Assembly (NCBI GenBank): GCA_946965045.2
Contig: OX337234.1
Location: 2,170,001 to 2,234,000, forward strand
Length of the DNA: 64,000 nucleotides
Reading direction: 5' to 3'
From: Epithemia pelagica
Lineage: Eukaryota; Bacillariophyta; Bacillariophyceae; Surirellales; Surirellaceae
The translations under genes were made by a program, and so were the position numbers. This document shows positions 43,325-53,453 of the stretch, in pieces; the stretch's first letter is position 1, and each line of letters opens with the position of its first letter. The notes below the pieces were generated by a model. That model ran no database searches. It saw nothing but the letters and a program-made list of their open reading frames with translations, and was not told the origin of the DNA.

Positions 43325-44827
43325 ATGAGCAGTGATAACAATTCACATTTTATGCAAGAGGATGACATTGTGATGCAAACGGAAGAGGAAGATGAGGAGG
43401 ATGAGGAGACGGACCCGGAGGACTTGGATGAGGACGACGATGAAGATGATGAGGACGACGACGATGATGACGAAGAGGATGATGATATGCAAGACGCAGA
43501 CGATCACATGGGTGGGACAGGTGAGCAGGGTGCCAATGCTGCCTCCCATCATGGTGCTGCCGCTGCCCCTCCAGCCGCAGCAGCTCCAGCGGCCCAGGAA
43601 GAAGCATCGGCCATTCAGCGACGGCGGCTGATTCAAGAAGTGATGAGAGACACGACCTTGTCCGAGCAAGAAAAGCGCATGCGGATTCAGAATATCATGA
43701 GTGGAGGGCGGACTGTTGTGGTAGCACCTCCGGCACCGGCCATTCCACAACCAGAAGCCAATGCCGCTTGTGTTCACTATGAGCGGAACTGCAACATTGT
43801 TGCTCCATGCTGCGGTCGTATCTATGGATGTCGTATTTGTCACGACGAATTAAGTCCTTGTCGACAACCCATGAATCGATTCATGGTTCAGGAAGTTGTG
43901 TGCAAAAATTGTAACACGCGTCAAAGGGCCTCGTAAGTGTATTGTTTTGACGACCTTCTCTTTCAACGGACACTCTCGCTAACCATTCTCTCTCGCAGAA
44001 ACCAATGTGTTAACTGCCATACCATATTTGGAGAATATCATTGTGGTGTGTGTAATTTGTGGATGTCAATGGTATGTATTTATTCGGTGGAGTTCCCGCT
44101 TTTCGTTCACCTGTCTCACTTTTTGGTCTTGATTGTTCGCGGCAGTCTAAAAAGCCCTTCCATTGCGAGCAATGCGGTTTTTGTCGTGTCGGTGGCGTCG
44201 AAGCATTTCGTCACTGCAATGAATGTTGCATGTGCATATCAGTGAGCGTCTTTGAGACGCATCAATGTTTCAAGGATAAGTACAAGAACAATTGTCCAGT
44301 GTGTCGAGAAGATATGTTCTCGTCGCGACAATCACCACAAGATTTACCCTGTGGTCATGCCATTCATGCACACTGTTTTCGCAAACTGGCTGGTTTTGAT
44401 TATCGATGCCCTATTTGCAAAAAGACTGTCGTGAGCCAGCAAAGTATGGCGGCCGCATGGGAAGCCCGGGCTAGGGATATTGCCGAACATCCAATGCCAG
44501 AGGACTTGCAGGTAAGGGTGAATACAGGACCTCTACCTCATTGTATGGTCGACGATGGTGTCAGTGATCTAATGCACTTTGGACCAATCTTTGATTGCTT
44601 CTTTTTGAATGTAGCGTATCGTGGATATCATGTGCAACGACTGTGAAACAAAATCCCACAATAGACAATGGCATTTCCTCGGCATTCAGTGTCCGCAATG
44701 CAACTCCTTCAATACAGTAGTCGAACAAGTGGTGAGCACAGGGAACGAGGTTCCTCCCACACAACCGGGACAAGAACAACCGCAACCGCCTCCTCCCGCT
44801 GGTGGCAATCCAAACAATGCCAGTTGA
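43325..44827 (+). CDS. CHY/RING zinc-finger ubiquitin ligase (RCHY1/PIRH2-like)
   Basis: Exons 43325-43932, 43999-44071, 44146-44511 and 44615-44827 give 419 residues. RCHY1-type E3 ligases combine CHY, CTCHY and RING zinc modules plus a C-terminal zinc ribbon. Seen: CVHYERNCNIVAPCCGRIYG and CRICHDEL (CHY), VCKNCNTRQ, QCVNCHTIFGEYHCGVCNLW, FHCEQCGFCRVGG and HCNECCMC (CTCHY), NCPVCREDMFSSRQ with LPCGHAIHAHCF and CPICKKTV (RING-H2), and CNDCETKS with GIQCPQC. An N-terminal run of about 35 acidic residues and an Ala-rich stretch are lineage additions. ATG 43325 is preferred over the open upstream frame. Confidence 0.92.
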
Positions 44828-45074
44828 AATCGAAATGGATAACTTGCATGCTGTCTAAGGGACAATCCTTGATATTGATCAGAAATGACCAAGTGGATGG
44901 TAGAATCTCAACATTGCCAGGAAGTAGCTGTAGCTATATGTTCATATTCACATATTTTAAATAGAGCAATCCATGGTCTATAGTCACGAGGATAGATACG
45001 AGTGTATGAGTTCGGGTCACGAGCAATGAGGAAAAGCAATGCCTCCCAAGAATAGACTCTATGAAATCAACCAT

Positions 45075-46777
45075 TTACTCCCATTCAATTGTCGCCGGTG
45101 GCTTTGAGCTGATATCATAACACAGTCGATTGATACCTCGAACTTCATTAATGACACGACTTGACATGGTTCCCATAATTTCATAAGGAAGATGATAGAA
45201 GTCTGCAGTCATGTAGTCCGTAGTCTCGACGCATCGGACAGCCGCAACATTTTCATATGTTCGGCCGTCTCCCATCACGCCAACGCTCTTGACAGGCAAC
45301 AAGACTACAAACGCTTGTCCAATGGCACGGTAGTGACCCGATTTAAACAACTCCTCAATGACAATTGCGTCTGCTTCCTGCAACATTTGAACTCGTTCGC
45401 GTGTGACTTCTCCAAGAATTCGAATGGCTAAGCCGGGACCAGGAAATGGATGACGCCAAACACTGGCTTCGTCAATCCCAAGAGCCATGCCGAGTTCCCG
45501 CACCTCATCTTTGAACAACTCACGCAATGGTTCAATCAATTTCAGTTTCATTGTCGCAGGAAGTCCACCAACGTTATGATGCGTTTTGATTGTTGCGGAT
45601 GGTCCTTTATACGAAATACTTTCAATGACATCTGGATAGAGCGTCCCTTGGAGAAGATATTCACAAGGACCACTCTCCTCTTCAATCTTTTTGGCTTCTT
45701 GTTGAAAGATTTCGATGAATGTTCCCCCGATCAGCTTCCGCTTCTTCTCGGGATCCGTCACCCCCTCGAGAAGATTCAAAAATGTATCCGATGCATCCAC
45801 GCAGCGCAGATTCACCCCGCAATCGTCTTTCATGCGCTTCAATACGTTCTTTGCCTCATCTTTTCGCAAGCACCCATTGTCTACCAGCACTGCATGAAAT
45901 CGATCTCCAATGGCACGTGTCATCAAAACAGCAGCCACAGTGGAATCGACGCCACCCGACACGGCTCCAATGACATGACCTGTGGTTCCCACCTTTGTCC
46001 GAACCTCCTCAATGAACTCATTGGCGTAGTCTTTCATGACCCAATCCGTTTTGGCCCCCGCAATGTTCACACAAAAGTTCTCCAAGATTGTTTTCCCCTT
46101 TGGTGAATGCGTCACTTCGGGGTGGAACTGCAATCCCCACATTCGTGTTTCCGTGTTCTCAATGGCAACAAATTCAGCATTTTCCGTAGCCGCCACGAAC
46201 TTGAAACCAGTGGGCATTTGTTTCACTTTGTCACCATGCGACATCCACATTTGAAACTCCGTCGGCATCCCTTGAAACAGGACCGAATCGCAACCTTCTG
46301 TGCGATGAACCATTGCTTTGCCATACTCATGTTTGCTTCCAGGTTCGACAATGCCACCAAACACATGCGCCATTTCTTGCATTCCATAACAGATACCGAG
46401 AACTGGAATAGACCGTTCTTTGATCAAGGTCCACGTCTCGGCAGACACATGAGGTGCTCCCTCAGCGTAGACGGATGCAGGGCCACCGGAAAGAATGATT
46501 GCAGTAATTTCATGCTTTTCCAGCTCGGATGCTGAAACTTGGCAGGAATAAAGCTCACAATAAACGTGCAGTTCTCGGACTCGACGAGCTATCAAATGAG
46601 AATATTGCGAGCCAAAGTCCAATATAGCAACTTGAGGCCTATCGTTGAATAAGTGCACACAATTCAGAAAAAATGAGTCGGAAAACAAAGAAGCGCACCA
46701 GCGCTACTTCATGGAGATACTCACCGGCCGAAGTTGCTTAGACGAGAAGATTGTTTCAAATACTCGGTCGATTCCAT
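45075..46777 (-). CDS. guaA: GMP synthase (glutamine-hydrolysing)
   Basis: Exons 46777-46725 and 46638-45075 (86-nt intron) give 538 residues. Makes GMP from XMP, ATP and glutamine. The class I amidotransferase domain has VAILDFGSQYSHLIARRVRE, the nucleophile in PVLGICYGMQ, and LQFHPEVTHS with the His-Glu pair. The PP-loop is IGAVSGGVDSTVAA. The dimerisation domain includes HHNVGGLPATM and RHPFPGPGLAIRILGE, and the C-terminus ends KPPATIEWE, as in nearly all GuaA. The open frame upstream of exon 2 reads intron sequence; the spliced start gives a short 18-residue lead. Confidence 0.95.
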
Positions 46778-47160
46778 GGCCACGGATTTGATCTTCTCAA
46801 TGGAGGATTCTGATTTCTGATGGGGCGTCTCGGAAGTAGAGGGCGACAGTTTGATTGGTCCCAAGTAATGCGACGGTCGGTGAACAGACGCCCTCTACTG
46901 ACTCCTCTCATTCCGATTTCCGATGTCCGTCATGGCTCTCATACGAGTACACTGACAAAAGCCGACAACAACCTTTCTATTGCCCAGAATATATTGTAAG
47001 ATCTAAGCCCTCAATTCGTAACTATCAAAAAACAACGCGACTGGATCGGGAATCAGAATCGACGCGTCGTCATTCGGTCACTTTTTTGTTTTTACTTTCG
47101 CGAAGCATCAATAGCAAACCCCAGACAAAACGAGTGTCGAAGACTACAACACATCTAACC
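46778..47160. other. Shared upstream region of divergent genes
   Basis: About 380 bp between the GMP synthase ATG and the TPR protein ATG. The frame of the TPR gene is open to 46855 without strong coding character. No specific site is claimed. Confidence 0.5.
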
Positions 47161-48096
47161 ATGGGGAATGTAATTGTTCTAATAGTTGGACGAAAGGGGC
47201 CCAATCGTCTTCTGATCAGGGGAAACGATGCTTACAAGCACGAACATTACCAAGATGCGATCGAATACCATTCCAGGGCACTTGCGCGACTGAAGAAGCC
47301 TTCGCTGAAGCGAGCCAAGTGTCTCGACGAATTGGCAAAAGACTTTTACCGTGTCGGAGGCATTGATAAGTCTCTCAGCACTTCAATGGAAAGTCTGTGT
47401 ATCAAGGAGGCCCTTGTCCCTCGGTCTGACACCGTGGCCAAGACTCTCTCGAACATTGGATGTATCTTTTTCGAGCGAGCCGACTTTATGAAAGCGCTAG
47501 AGGTGATGGAAGCAGCGCTAGCTATCAGAGAAGAACTGGACCCCGACTCCAAGGATATTGCTGTGACGTGTAATAATATGGCCATGATACTGACGAGACT
47601 TGGAAGACGAGAGGAAGCTTTGCGATACAATGAACGAGCTCGTCGAATCAAGGAACGAACTCGACCTAGCTCCATTAGCCTTGCTACAACATACATGAAC
47701 ATGTCGTGCTGCTCAAAAGACTTTACTCATGGGATCATGATGCTGGATAAGGCACGGCGAATTGCCGAAAGAATCAAACCCGCCCCCAAGTCTCTTCTTG
47801 CTTTGATAGATACTAATCATGGGAATTTTCTTATGAGAGCTGGCAAGCTCAAAGAGGCCATTCAGTGTTACAAGAGTGCAATACACCGAGAAGAAGAAGT
47901 GGCACCAGAATCTTTGACAATGGCTACAATTCAACAGCACTTAGCAACGGCATGTGATAGGGCAGGTCTTCACGCGGAAGCTCGCATTGCCCGGGAACGA
48001 TCGATTGGCATTCGTTCACGGAAAGCGCCTTCATACTTGGAGAAAAGACTGTTGAAGAAGCCCACTCATCAGTCATCATCATTAAGCCAGTCGTAG
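47161..48096 (+). CDS. Tetratricopeptide-repeat protein (kinesin-light-chain-like repeats)
   Basis: 311 residues from ATG 47161, just downstream of an AC-rich leader. Consecutive 42-residue TPRs of the kinesin-light-chain/TPR_12 type are visible: GNDAYKHEHYQDAIEYHSRAL, TLSNIGCIFFERADFMKALE, CNNMAMILTRLGRREEALRY, NHGNFLMRAGKLKEAIQCY and QHLATACDRAGLHAEARIARE. A short hydrophobic start (MGNVIVLIVG) is not a convincing signal peptide. Function is presumably scaffolding. Left neighbour of the 10-kb element, whose left terminus starts 74 bp downstream of the stop. Confidence 0.8.
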   Translation: MGNVIVLIVGRKGPNRLLIRGNDAYKHEHYQDAIEYHSRALARLKKPSLKRAKCLDELAKDFYRVGGIDKSLSTSMESLCIKEALVPRSDTVAKTLSNIGCIFFERADFMKALEVMEAALAIREELDPDSKDIAVTCNNMAMILTRLGRREEALRYNERARRIKERTRPSSISLATTYMNMSCCSKDFTHGIMMLDKARRIAERIKPAPKSLLALIDTNHGNFLMRAGKLKEAIQCYKSAIHREEEVAPESLTMATIQQHLATACDRAGLHAEARIARERSIGIRSRKAPSYLEKRLLKKPTHQSSSLSQS

Positions 48097-48169
48097 TCAT
48101 TGACGGCAACGGAAGGGAAGACTAACATTTGCAGATAGGAGTAGGAGTAGGTTACACGGTAACTTATCA

Positions 48170-48423
48170 GGCTACTTTTTGGTGCGGGGGGCAGGTGCGA
48201 GTGCGAGGGGGGACTCCAAATCTAAAAATTTAGCGCGGGCGCTCGCAAAAATTGCGTGCAAGTCACTGCGGGCATGCAAGGGCTGCGAGGGCAACGATTT
48301 ACCGCACCAAATACCCCCAAGTAGGGGTGAGTAGGTAGTCGCACATGTGTCGTGTATTCTGGCGAATTGTATACTCACCCCCACGGCGCGGCCACCCAGC
48401 TCTCGAGGGTGATACAAAACTCC
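48170..48423 (+). repeat. Left terminal inverted repeat of the 10-kb element
   Basis: G/C-rich, with GGTGCGAGTGCGAGG and TATACTCACCCCCA. Complementary by eye to the right terminus in several blocks separated by diverged stretches. It ends 69 bp before the transposase ATG and so doubles as its promoter region. Confidence 0.75.
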
Positions 48424-48491
48424 AAACACCACATGTATAATCCCCTCATTCATCACAGTGGTGGAGGTGCAGTAGCCCTATATCGCATCCA

Positions 48492-51400
48492 ATGTCGTCG
48501 TCTTCCTCCCACAAACGCAAACGACTCTCTCAAAAAGATGCCAAGGCAAGGTTCTCAACGCACCATGCCTCCGCAAGGTTGTCCCTTCCTACAACACAGG
48601 TCGTCGATAACAGCATCGCCGAAAACAACAACACAACGTCGTCTCCCCAAGACAGTTCTTCATCGCCACCAGAAGCCTCTTCCCTACGTGAACCGGTACC
48701 ATTCCGTCCATACACGATGCCTCAAGCGCTGAGAGCCCAACAACGGACAAAACCTCCCCCGAGCAATCTATCAGAGCCGTCTACTACGTTCATGGATAGT
48801 GCTGCGGCAACAAGCTCCCTATCGACGACGCCACACTTTCAGCGTGCCATTGCTCCCGCACCTTTCCAATTGACTCGCTTTCAGTCCATGCCTCCGCCTG
48901 AACCTTCTCCCTGCTATCAAAATCAAAACCAAGAATCAACCAATTCTTCGGCTCAGCAAAGAACAAAGATTTCGGCGGCGTCTTTTCACCTTCTGCATCG
49001 CCGCGATTCATTCGGCCACGTGCAATTCGGCACCCAATCTTCCCTGACAAAATCCTTTAACCTTTTAGGAATGATTGAGGCTGCGAAGAATTCCCCAGAC
49101 GTGGTACCTGCCATTGTTGGAGCTACTCATCCCCAACAAGAAACGAATGTGACAAATAGTACAACCAGCCACCCAACCAACGAAGCCTCCAACAACCAAA
49201 ACGAAGCATCCAGTTCCTATTCCGTCCCGACCGCTGTTGCCCCGCCGTCTCCTCCTGCCGTCAATCCCGATGATAGTGATTCCTCATCTACATCCATGGA
49301 ACTTTTACAGCAACCGGACCCAGTTGTTCAACCAGCCACTCTCCATCCAAATTTGAAACTACAACTGAAAAAAGTAAAAGAGGGATCGTTCTTGGTTCCC
49401 ATTCGGCGCCATCCCCAGCTTCCCTGCGTCGACGCTGGTGAAGCACTCACCAAAAACCCACCAATGGTGATTATTACACAAACTCCGGAGAAGAGGACAG
49501 CAAAAGCTTTGAATTTGGTGTCGAATTTCTGCGGACCCATGATGCGTAAAGCCAAGAATTTCACACGGGGCGGCACTCGGTCTCCGACGGGGACACACAA
49601 ACAACGACGATACCACAAAGCAAAGAAGCGCAGGCTTAGTGCTGACGACGCGGCACCATCGACCTCGTCATCTACAGGGCCTCAGAATCTGCAAATGGTC
49701 AGTTCCTTTGCCATGCGGACGATGTTTGTCGAAGATATTTGGTTCCTCCAAGAAGACCAAGCCATTATTCTGTTTTTCAACGATGACATGCTTCCCCCTC
49801 GGTATTCCAAACGTTGGACAAAAGTGTGGAAAGACACTCAGCAATGTAACTATGTCCCAACTGTTATGTTTGACGGACGGTCGTACAAACAGCTGTGCGG
49901 TTGGGTCCACAACAACAAGGCGGCCAAAAAGAAAATTTGTGAAGATAAACCTTATAAGGTCCTTGTTGAGGCTATGAATGAAACCTCGCAGAACGGTGTC
50001 TACCTCAAGTTTCCAATGTTTTCCCCGTCCAATCACAACATCACTTCTCCCCCTTTGGAGTGCTACAAACAGCTATTGTCATGGTTTGAGATCTTTACAT
50101 TCCCACAGTCCATATTTATCCAGGCTGACTACCATCCCGAACGTAATTGGGCAAGCATTTTCAGCCGTTTGAAAGAAGAAGGAGGGGACAGACTCACATT
50201 GCTACATAGAATTATACAAGAGACTCCAGGCGATCGATACGTACTATCAGAGTTGCGCCATGTGTGGGAGCGCTTGCGCCTGAATGCAGGTGTCTGGAAA
50301 GCCCGTGATGAGTTTATTGGAGTCAATCTGAAGCTACAAGAGGCTGAGGCAAAGGTTGCAGCTGACCCCCCTCCTATAATTGACCCCAATCTGAAGCCAG
50401 TCCAGAAATTCTGCAAGCTACTGGATGAGACTCTCTGGAAACGCATGGAGGATTGTTTCGGGAGCTTTAATCACTTGTTCGAGAAGTTTCTATCACAATT
50501 GGAAATTCGACGCCTCGCTGTTGAATTTGAGACAATGCTACCGCAACAATTCAACACTTTGATGGCAATCAGTGGATACAACCGAAAGCTAGAGCTGGCT
50601 TCTCCTAAAAACCGTGATTTTCTACGCGCAAGATTCACCCTAGATGTCCTGTTCCAGTTCATAATCCGAGCCCGTAAGCACAATAACCACATGCTTGTGC
50701 CTTTTGGGATGCTCTTTGCCATGGCACAATATGCGTGTGGCCACCCACTGCTTGCGACACAAATCCCAATATGGCTGGGAATATCAGTGTCGAAGCGCAC
50801 CATGGAACGACGAATCGAGCCGTGGTTGCAATCCTACGACAATCGCGTCAAGATGGCACTCCGCAATGTTACAAGCCTCCTTTGCGTGTTCGATAATCTT
50901 CAGGATGGACGTCGCCTGCAATTTCAGCAGGGACAGAGTTCTGTTTTCACTCGCGTGACGGCTCGTTTTGTCATGTCAATGTATCTTTCCCGTCACCCTA
51001 CGTGGGTGTATTCCTACCTTGAAAGACCGAAGCTCACGTATATCCAACAAGCTATACCGGCGTCCTATCAAATGCCGGCATTGGAAGTGACAAAGGATTC
51101 AAACTTGGCTGATGTATTGAGATCTGTTTTCCTGGGCACTTACCCCGATGACCTTGAACAAGAAGGGAATCCATTTGATTGTTCAGGGGTTCGAGTGAGA
51201 ACACACCAGCAGATAATCGGTTGGTGCAGGGAGTTACGAGCAATCAAACGGTACATGTCAACAAAGCGACGAAAGGGATATAAGGTGGATTATACTCTGC
51301 AACCACCAGAGTTTGCTATCAATCACGCAAGAACTACCATTTGTGAGGCAATGCACCATTTGCGCAAGGATCGCGACTCTAATGTGTTCCAGATGGCGGC

Positions 51401-53453
51401 AGAATTTCAGCGTCGTGTTATAAGGACGTGGCGGTATCTTCCTCCCGTTGCTGAATTGCTGATCCTCCCTGTGTCCGTTCTGGACGAAACAACTAAAACC
51501 GGTGCAACGGGCATTATCCTGGACTTCATGGTCCTGCATGGCCTTCTGGAGTGGGATCCAAGAACTGCTATGTATTGCCATGGAAGCAGTTGGGAAGACA
51601 AATGGCTCTTCATCGTTGGCGATGGTTTGTCAATTGATAGAATCTTTCAATTCTTCGATGACAACATGGCAATCACCGACTCTTCTGTATCATCCTACAG
51701 AGCCGCCTACCGCCAAGCCATGACTATATCTCAGGTGGTGCATCGAGTGGTTCCCATCAATGGGGACTTGCATGTTCGTTTCCACATGCTTGATGCAATT
51801 TACCGCCTCTTTTATGGCGGCTTCCTACAATGCATGCAAGTACGACTGAAATGGAAGCGACTCAATGCTTCTGACGTGTCTAAGAGTTACCGCCTTGCGC
51901 ATCGATTGGCAATGTTGGTCTTCGAAGAGGTGGACAGAATCGTGCTAGATATCTTTGTGTACAGGACTGTGTCCGAGGAAACAGTGGACGGCTATTTACA
52001 CCATGGACAGGAAGAAGAATTGGCTGTATTTTTGGCACAGGGATATAGAGCGTATCTCGAGCGTCAGGTCCGTGAAAGCAAGGATTGGTTGCATCGATAC
52101 CTTTGCAATTATCTACTTATCATTCGGAAATACTCTACTTTCTTGGAAGCGGAGCAACAAGGAGACGCATTGACAATGGAATCTGTTGTGGTGGAGTTTC
52201 TTCCTGTGTTCTATATCACAAAGAAAAAGAACTCCTGCAATACGCAACTTAGGCTCGTTGAGCTTTACTACAACCGACTGCCCATTTCGATCTTGCAACA
52301 AATCCGTTTGAACCAAACCAAAAGACAAAAGGAAGGAAGCGGTCCGTCCATGGTGGCGAAAGAAAGTGCTTTGGACCAGATTATGGAGCGGCTCATGCCT
52401 TTCTTCAAAGGCGTGAGCCACAGTGGGACAGAAGCATCCTTCATCAAGGTGTCGAAGATGCTGACAGTGTGTCAGCGTGCAAAATATTTTGTAGAATACT
52501 ACACCAGGAACAGAGTAGACAATACCACATTGCAAGTACATAAGAAAACCAGACGATGTGGCAATGGGAAGGTTGAAGCAGACAGTACTCATGAATATGT
52601 CATGGTGCAAGCGACAGGGATGGTAGGCAGTCTGACAGAGACTGGTGACGAGGAGAACCAGTCCGAAACAGGAAACAAGAATGATGACGATTCAGAAATC
52701 GACTTGGAGCAGGCTCTGAAAGAACAAGATGATGATAAGTCGGTTGGAGAGGACTCTGTTTTCAGTGAGGACGAGATTGCTGTTGTTGAGATTGAATATG
52801 AAAATGAGTTTGGGGGAAATGAGACCAATGAGACCGTGGAAAAAGATGTGACCGTAGAGAATGATGAAGATAATGACAACGAAGAAGACGCTGTAGTGGA
52901 TGATGACAACAATGGCGGCAATGTATCGGATTCTCAAATTCCTGAAACACAGGTGGAGGACGTCATTCTGGACGATGCAGAAGAACTTGACAACGAGAAT
53001 GATGAAGATGCAGATGAAGATGTAGACGACTTGGGTGAAGACGGAGACAGGGAGGAAAGTGGCGGGGATGCGGCATCGAGTAAAAAGGATGACAGTGTTG
53101 AAGATGAAGGTGCTACATCAAGCAAGGACGAGAAGTTGGTGGAAAAGAAAAAGCTCAAAGGCATGAAAGTTGTGGAACTCAACAAACTTGCAACAACGGA
53201 TGTTATATCGCATGCACTGGAGGAGATCAGTGAGAAGAATATTATTTCTGGAAGAGAATGGGATACCTCTCGTAAGGAAAGAGAGCACCATTTCCTCCGG
53301 TACAAATTGTTTTGTAGGCTTGAAGAAATGGAAGAGGAGGGAACTGGGTTGGGTTGGAGTACTCAAAATGACTGTGAACTGGAGGTAACTCAACGACTTG
53401 ATCGTTCCTTATCTATGTTTCAACGATATAAGAAATCAAGAGGAAAGAAGTAA
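48492..53453 (+). CDS. Putative transposase of the 10-kb element (DUF6589-like)
   Basis: 1653 residues, one open frame. The first ~400 residues are low-complexity Ser/Pro/Asn-rich with basic patches. The core (~420-1340) is well ordered. Acidic positions in plausible RNase-H-fold strands are Asp 801 (LLCVFDNLQDGRR) and Asp 1044 (LFIVGDGLSIDRI), followed by INGDLHVRFHMLDAIYRLFY near 1090. The DN motif, GDxL block and GDLH block recall fungal DUF6589 proteins; this is from memory and not verified. A ~150-residue acidic stretch (about 1385-1540) precedes a basic tail. Frame integrity over 5 kb suggests recent function. Its stop overlaps the helicase stop by 18 bp, tail to tail. Confidence 0.7.
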   Translation: MSSSSSHKRKRLSQKDAKARFSTHHASARLSLPTTQVVDNSIAENNNTTSSPQDSSSSPPEASSLREPVPFRPYTMPQALRAQQRTKPPPSNLSEPSTTFMDSAAATSSLSTTPHFQRAIAPAPFQLTRFQSMPPPEPSPCYQNQNQESTNSSAQQRTKISAASFHLLHRRDSFGHVQFGTQSSLTKSFNLLGMIEAAKNSPDVVPAIVGATHPQQETNVTNSTTSHPTNEASNNQNEASSSYSVPTAVAPPSPPAVNPDDSDSSSTSMELLQQPDPVVQPATLHPNLKLQLKKVKEGSFLVPIRRHPQLPCVDAGEALTKNPPMVIITQTPEKRTAKALNLVSNFCGPMMRKAKNFTRGGTRSPTGTHKQRRYHKAKKRRLSADDAAPSTSSSTGPQNLQMVSSFAMRTMFVEDIWFLQEDQAIILFFNDDMLPPRYSKRWTKVWKDTQQCNYVPTVMFDGRSYKQLCGWVHNNKAAKKKICEDKPYKVLVEAMNETSQNGVYLKFPMFSPSNHNITSPPLECYKQLLSWFEIFTFPQSIFIQADYHPERNWASIFSRLKEEGGDRLTLLHRIIQETPGDRYVLSELRHVWERLRLNAGVWKARDEFIGVNLKLQEAEAKVAADPPPIIDPNLKPVQKFCKLLDETLWKRMEDCFGSFNHLFEKFLSQLEIRRLAVEFETMLPQQFNTLMAISGYNRKLELASPKNRDFLRARFTLDVLFQFIIRARKHNNHMLVPFGMLFAMAQYACGHPLLATQIPIWLGISVSKRTMERRIEPWLQSYDNRVKMALRNVTSLLCVFDNLQDGRRLQFQQGQSSVFTRVTARFVMSMYLSRHPTWVYSYLERPKLTYIQQAIPASYQMPALEVTKDSNLADVLRSVFLGTYPDDLEQEGNPFDCSGVRVRTHQQIIGWCRELRAIKRYMSTKRRKGYKVDYTLQPPEFAINHARTTICEAMHHLRKDRDSNVFQMAAEFQRRVIRTWRYLPPVAELLILPVSVLDETTKTGATGIILDFMVLHGLLEWDPRTAMYCHGSSWEDKWLFIVGDGLSIDRIFQFFDDNMAITDSSVSSYRAAYRQAMTISQVVHRVVPINGDLHVRFHMLDAIYRLFYGGFLQCMQVRLKWKRLNASDVSKSYRLAHRLAMLVFEEVDRIVLDIFVYRTVSEETVDGYLHHGQEEELAVFLAQGYRAYLERQVRESKDWLHRYLCNYLLIIRKYSTFLEAEQQGDALTMESVVVEFLPVFYITKKKNSCNTQLRLVELYYNRLPISILQQIRLNQTKRQKEGSGPSMVAKESALDQIMERLMPFFKGVSHSGTEASFIKVSKMLTVCQRAKYFVEYYTRNRVDNTTLQVHKKTRRCGNGKVEADSTHEYVMVQATGMVGSLTETGDEENQSETGNKNDDDSEIDLEQALKEQDDDKSVGEDSVFSEDEIAVVEIEYENEFGGNETNETVEKDVTVENDEDNDNEEDAVVDDDNNGGNVSDSQIPETQVEDVILDDAEELDNENDEDADEDVDDLGEDGDREESGGDAASSKKDDSVEDEGATSSKDEKLVEKKKLKGMKVVELNKLATTDVISHALEEISEKNIISGREWDTSRKEREHHFLRYKLFCRLEEMEEEGTGLGWSTQNDCELEVTQRLDRSLSMFQRYKKSRGKK

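Noticed and set aside
43343-43843. 166-codon minus-strand ORF rich in Ile/Leu/Val
   Set aside because: Shadow of the acidic run in the CHY/RING gene.
52589-53305. Ser/Leu-rich minus-strand ORFs
   Set aside because: Antisense of the acidic C-terminal region of the 1653-residue protein.
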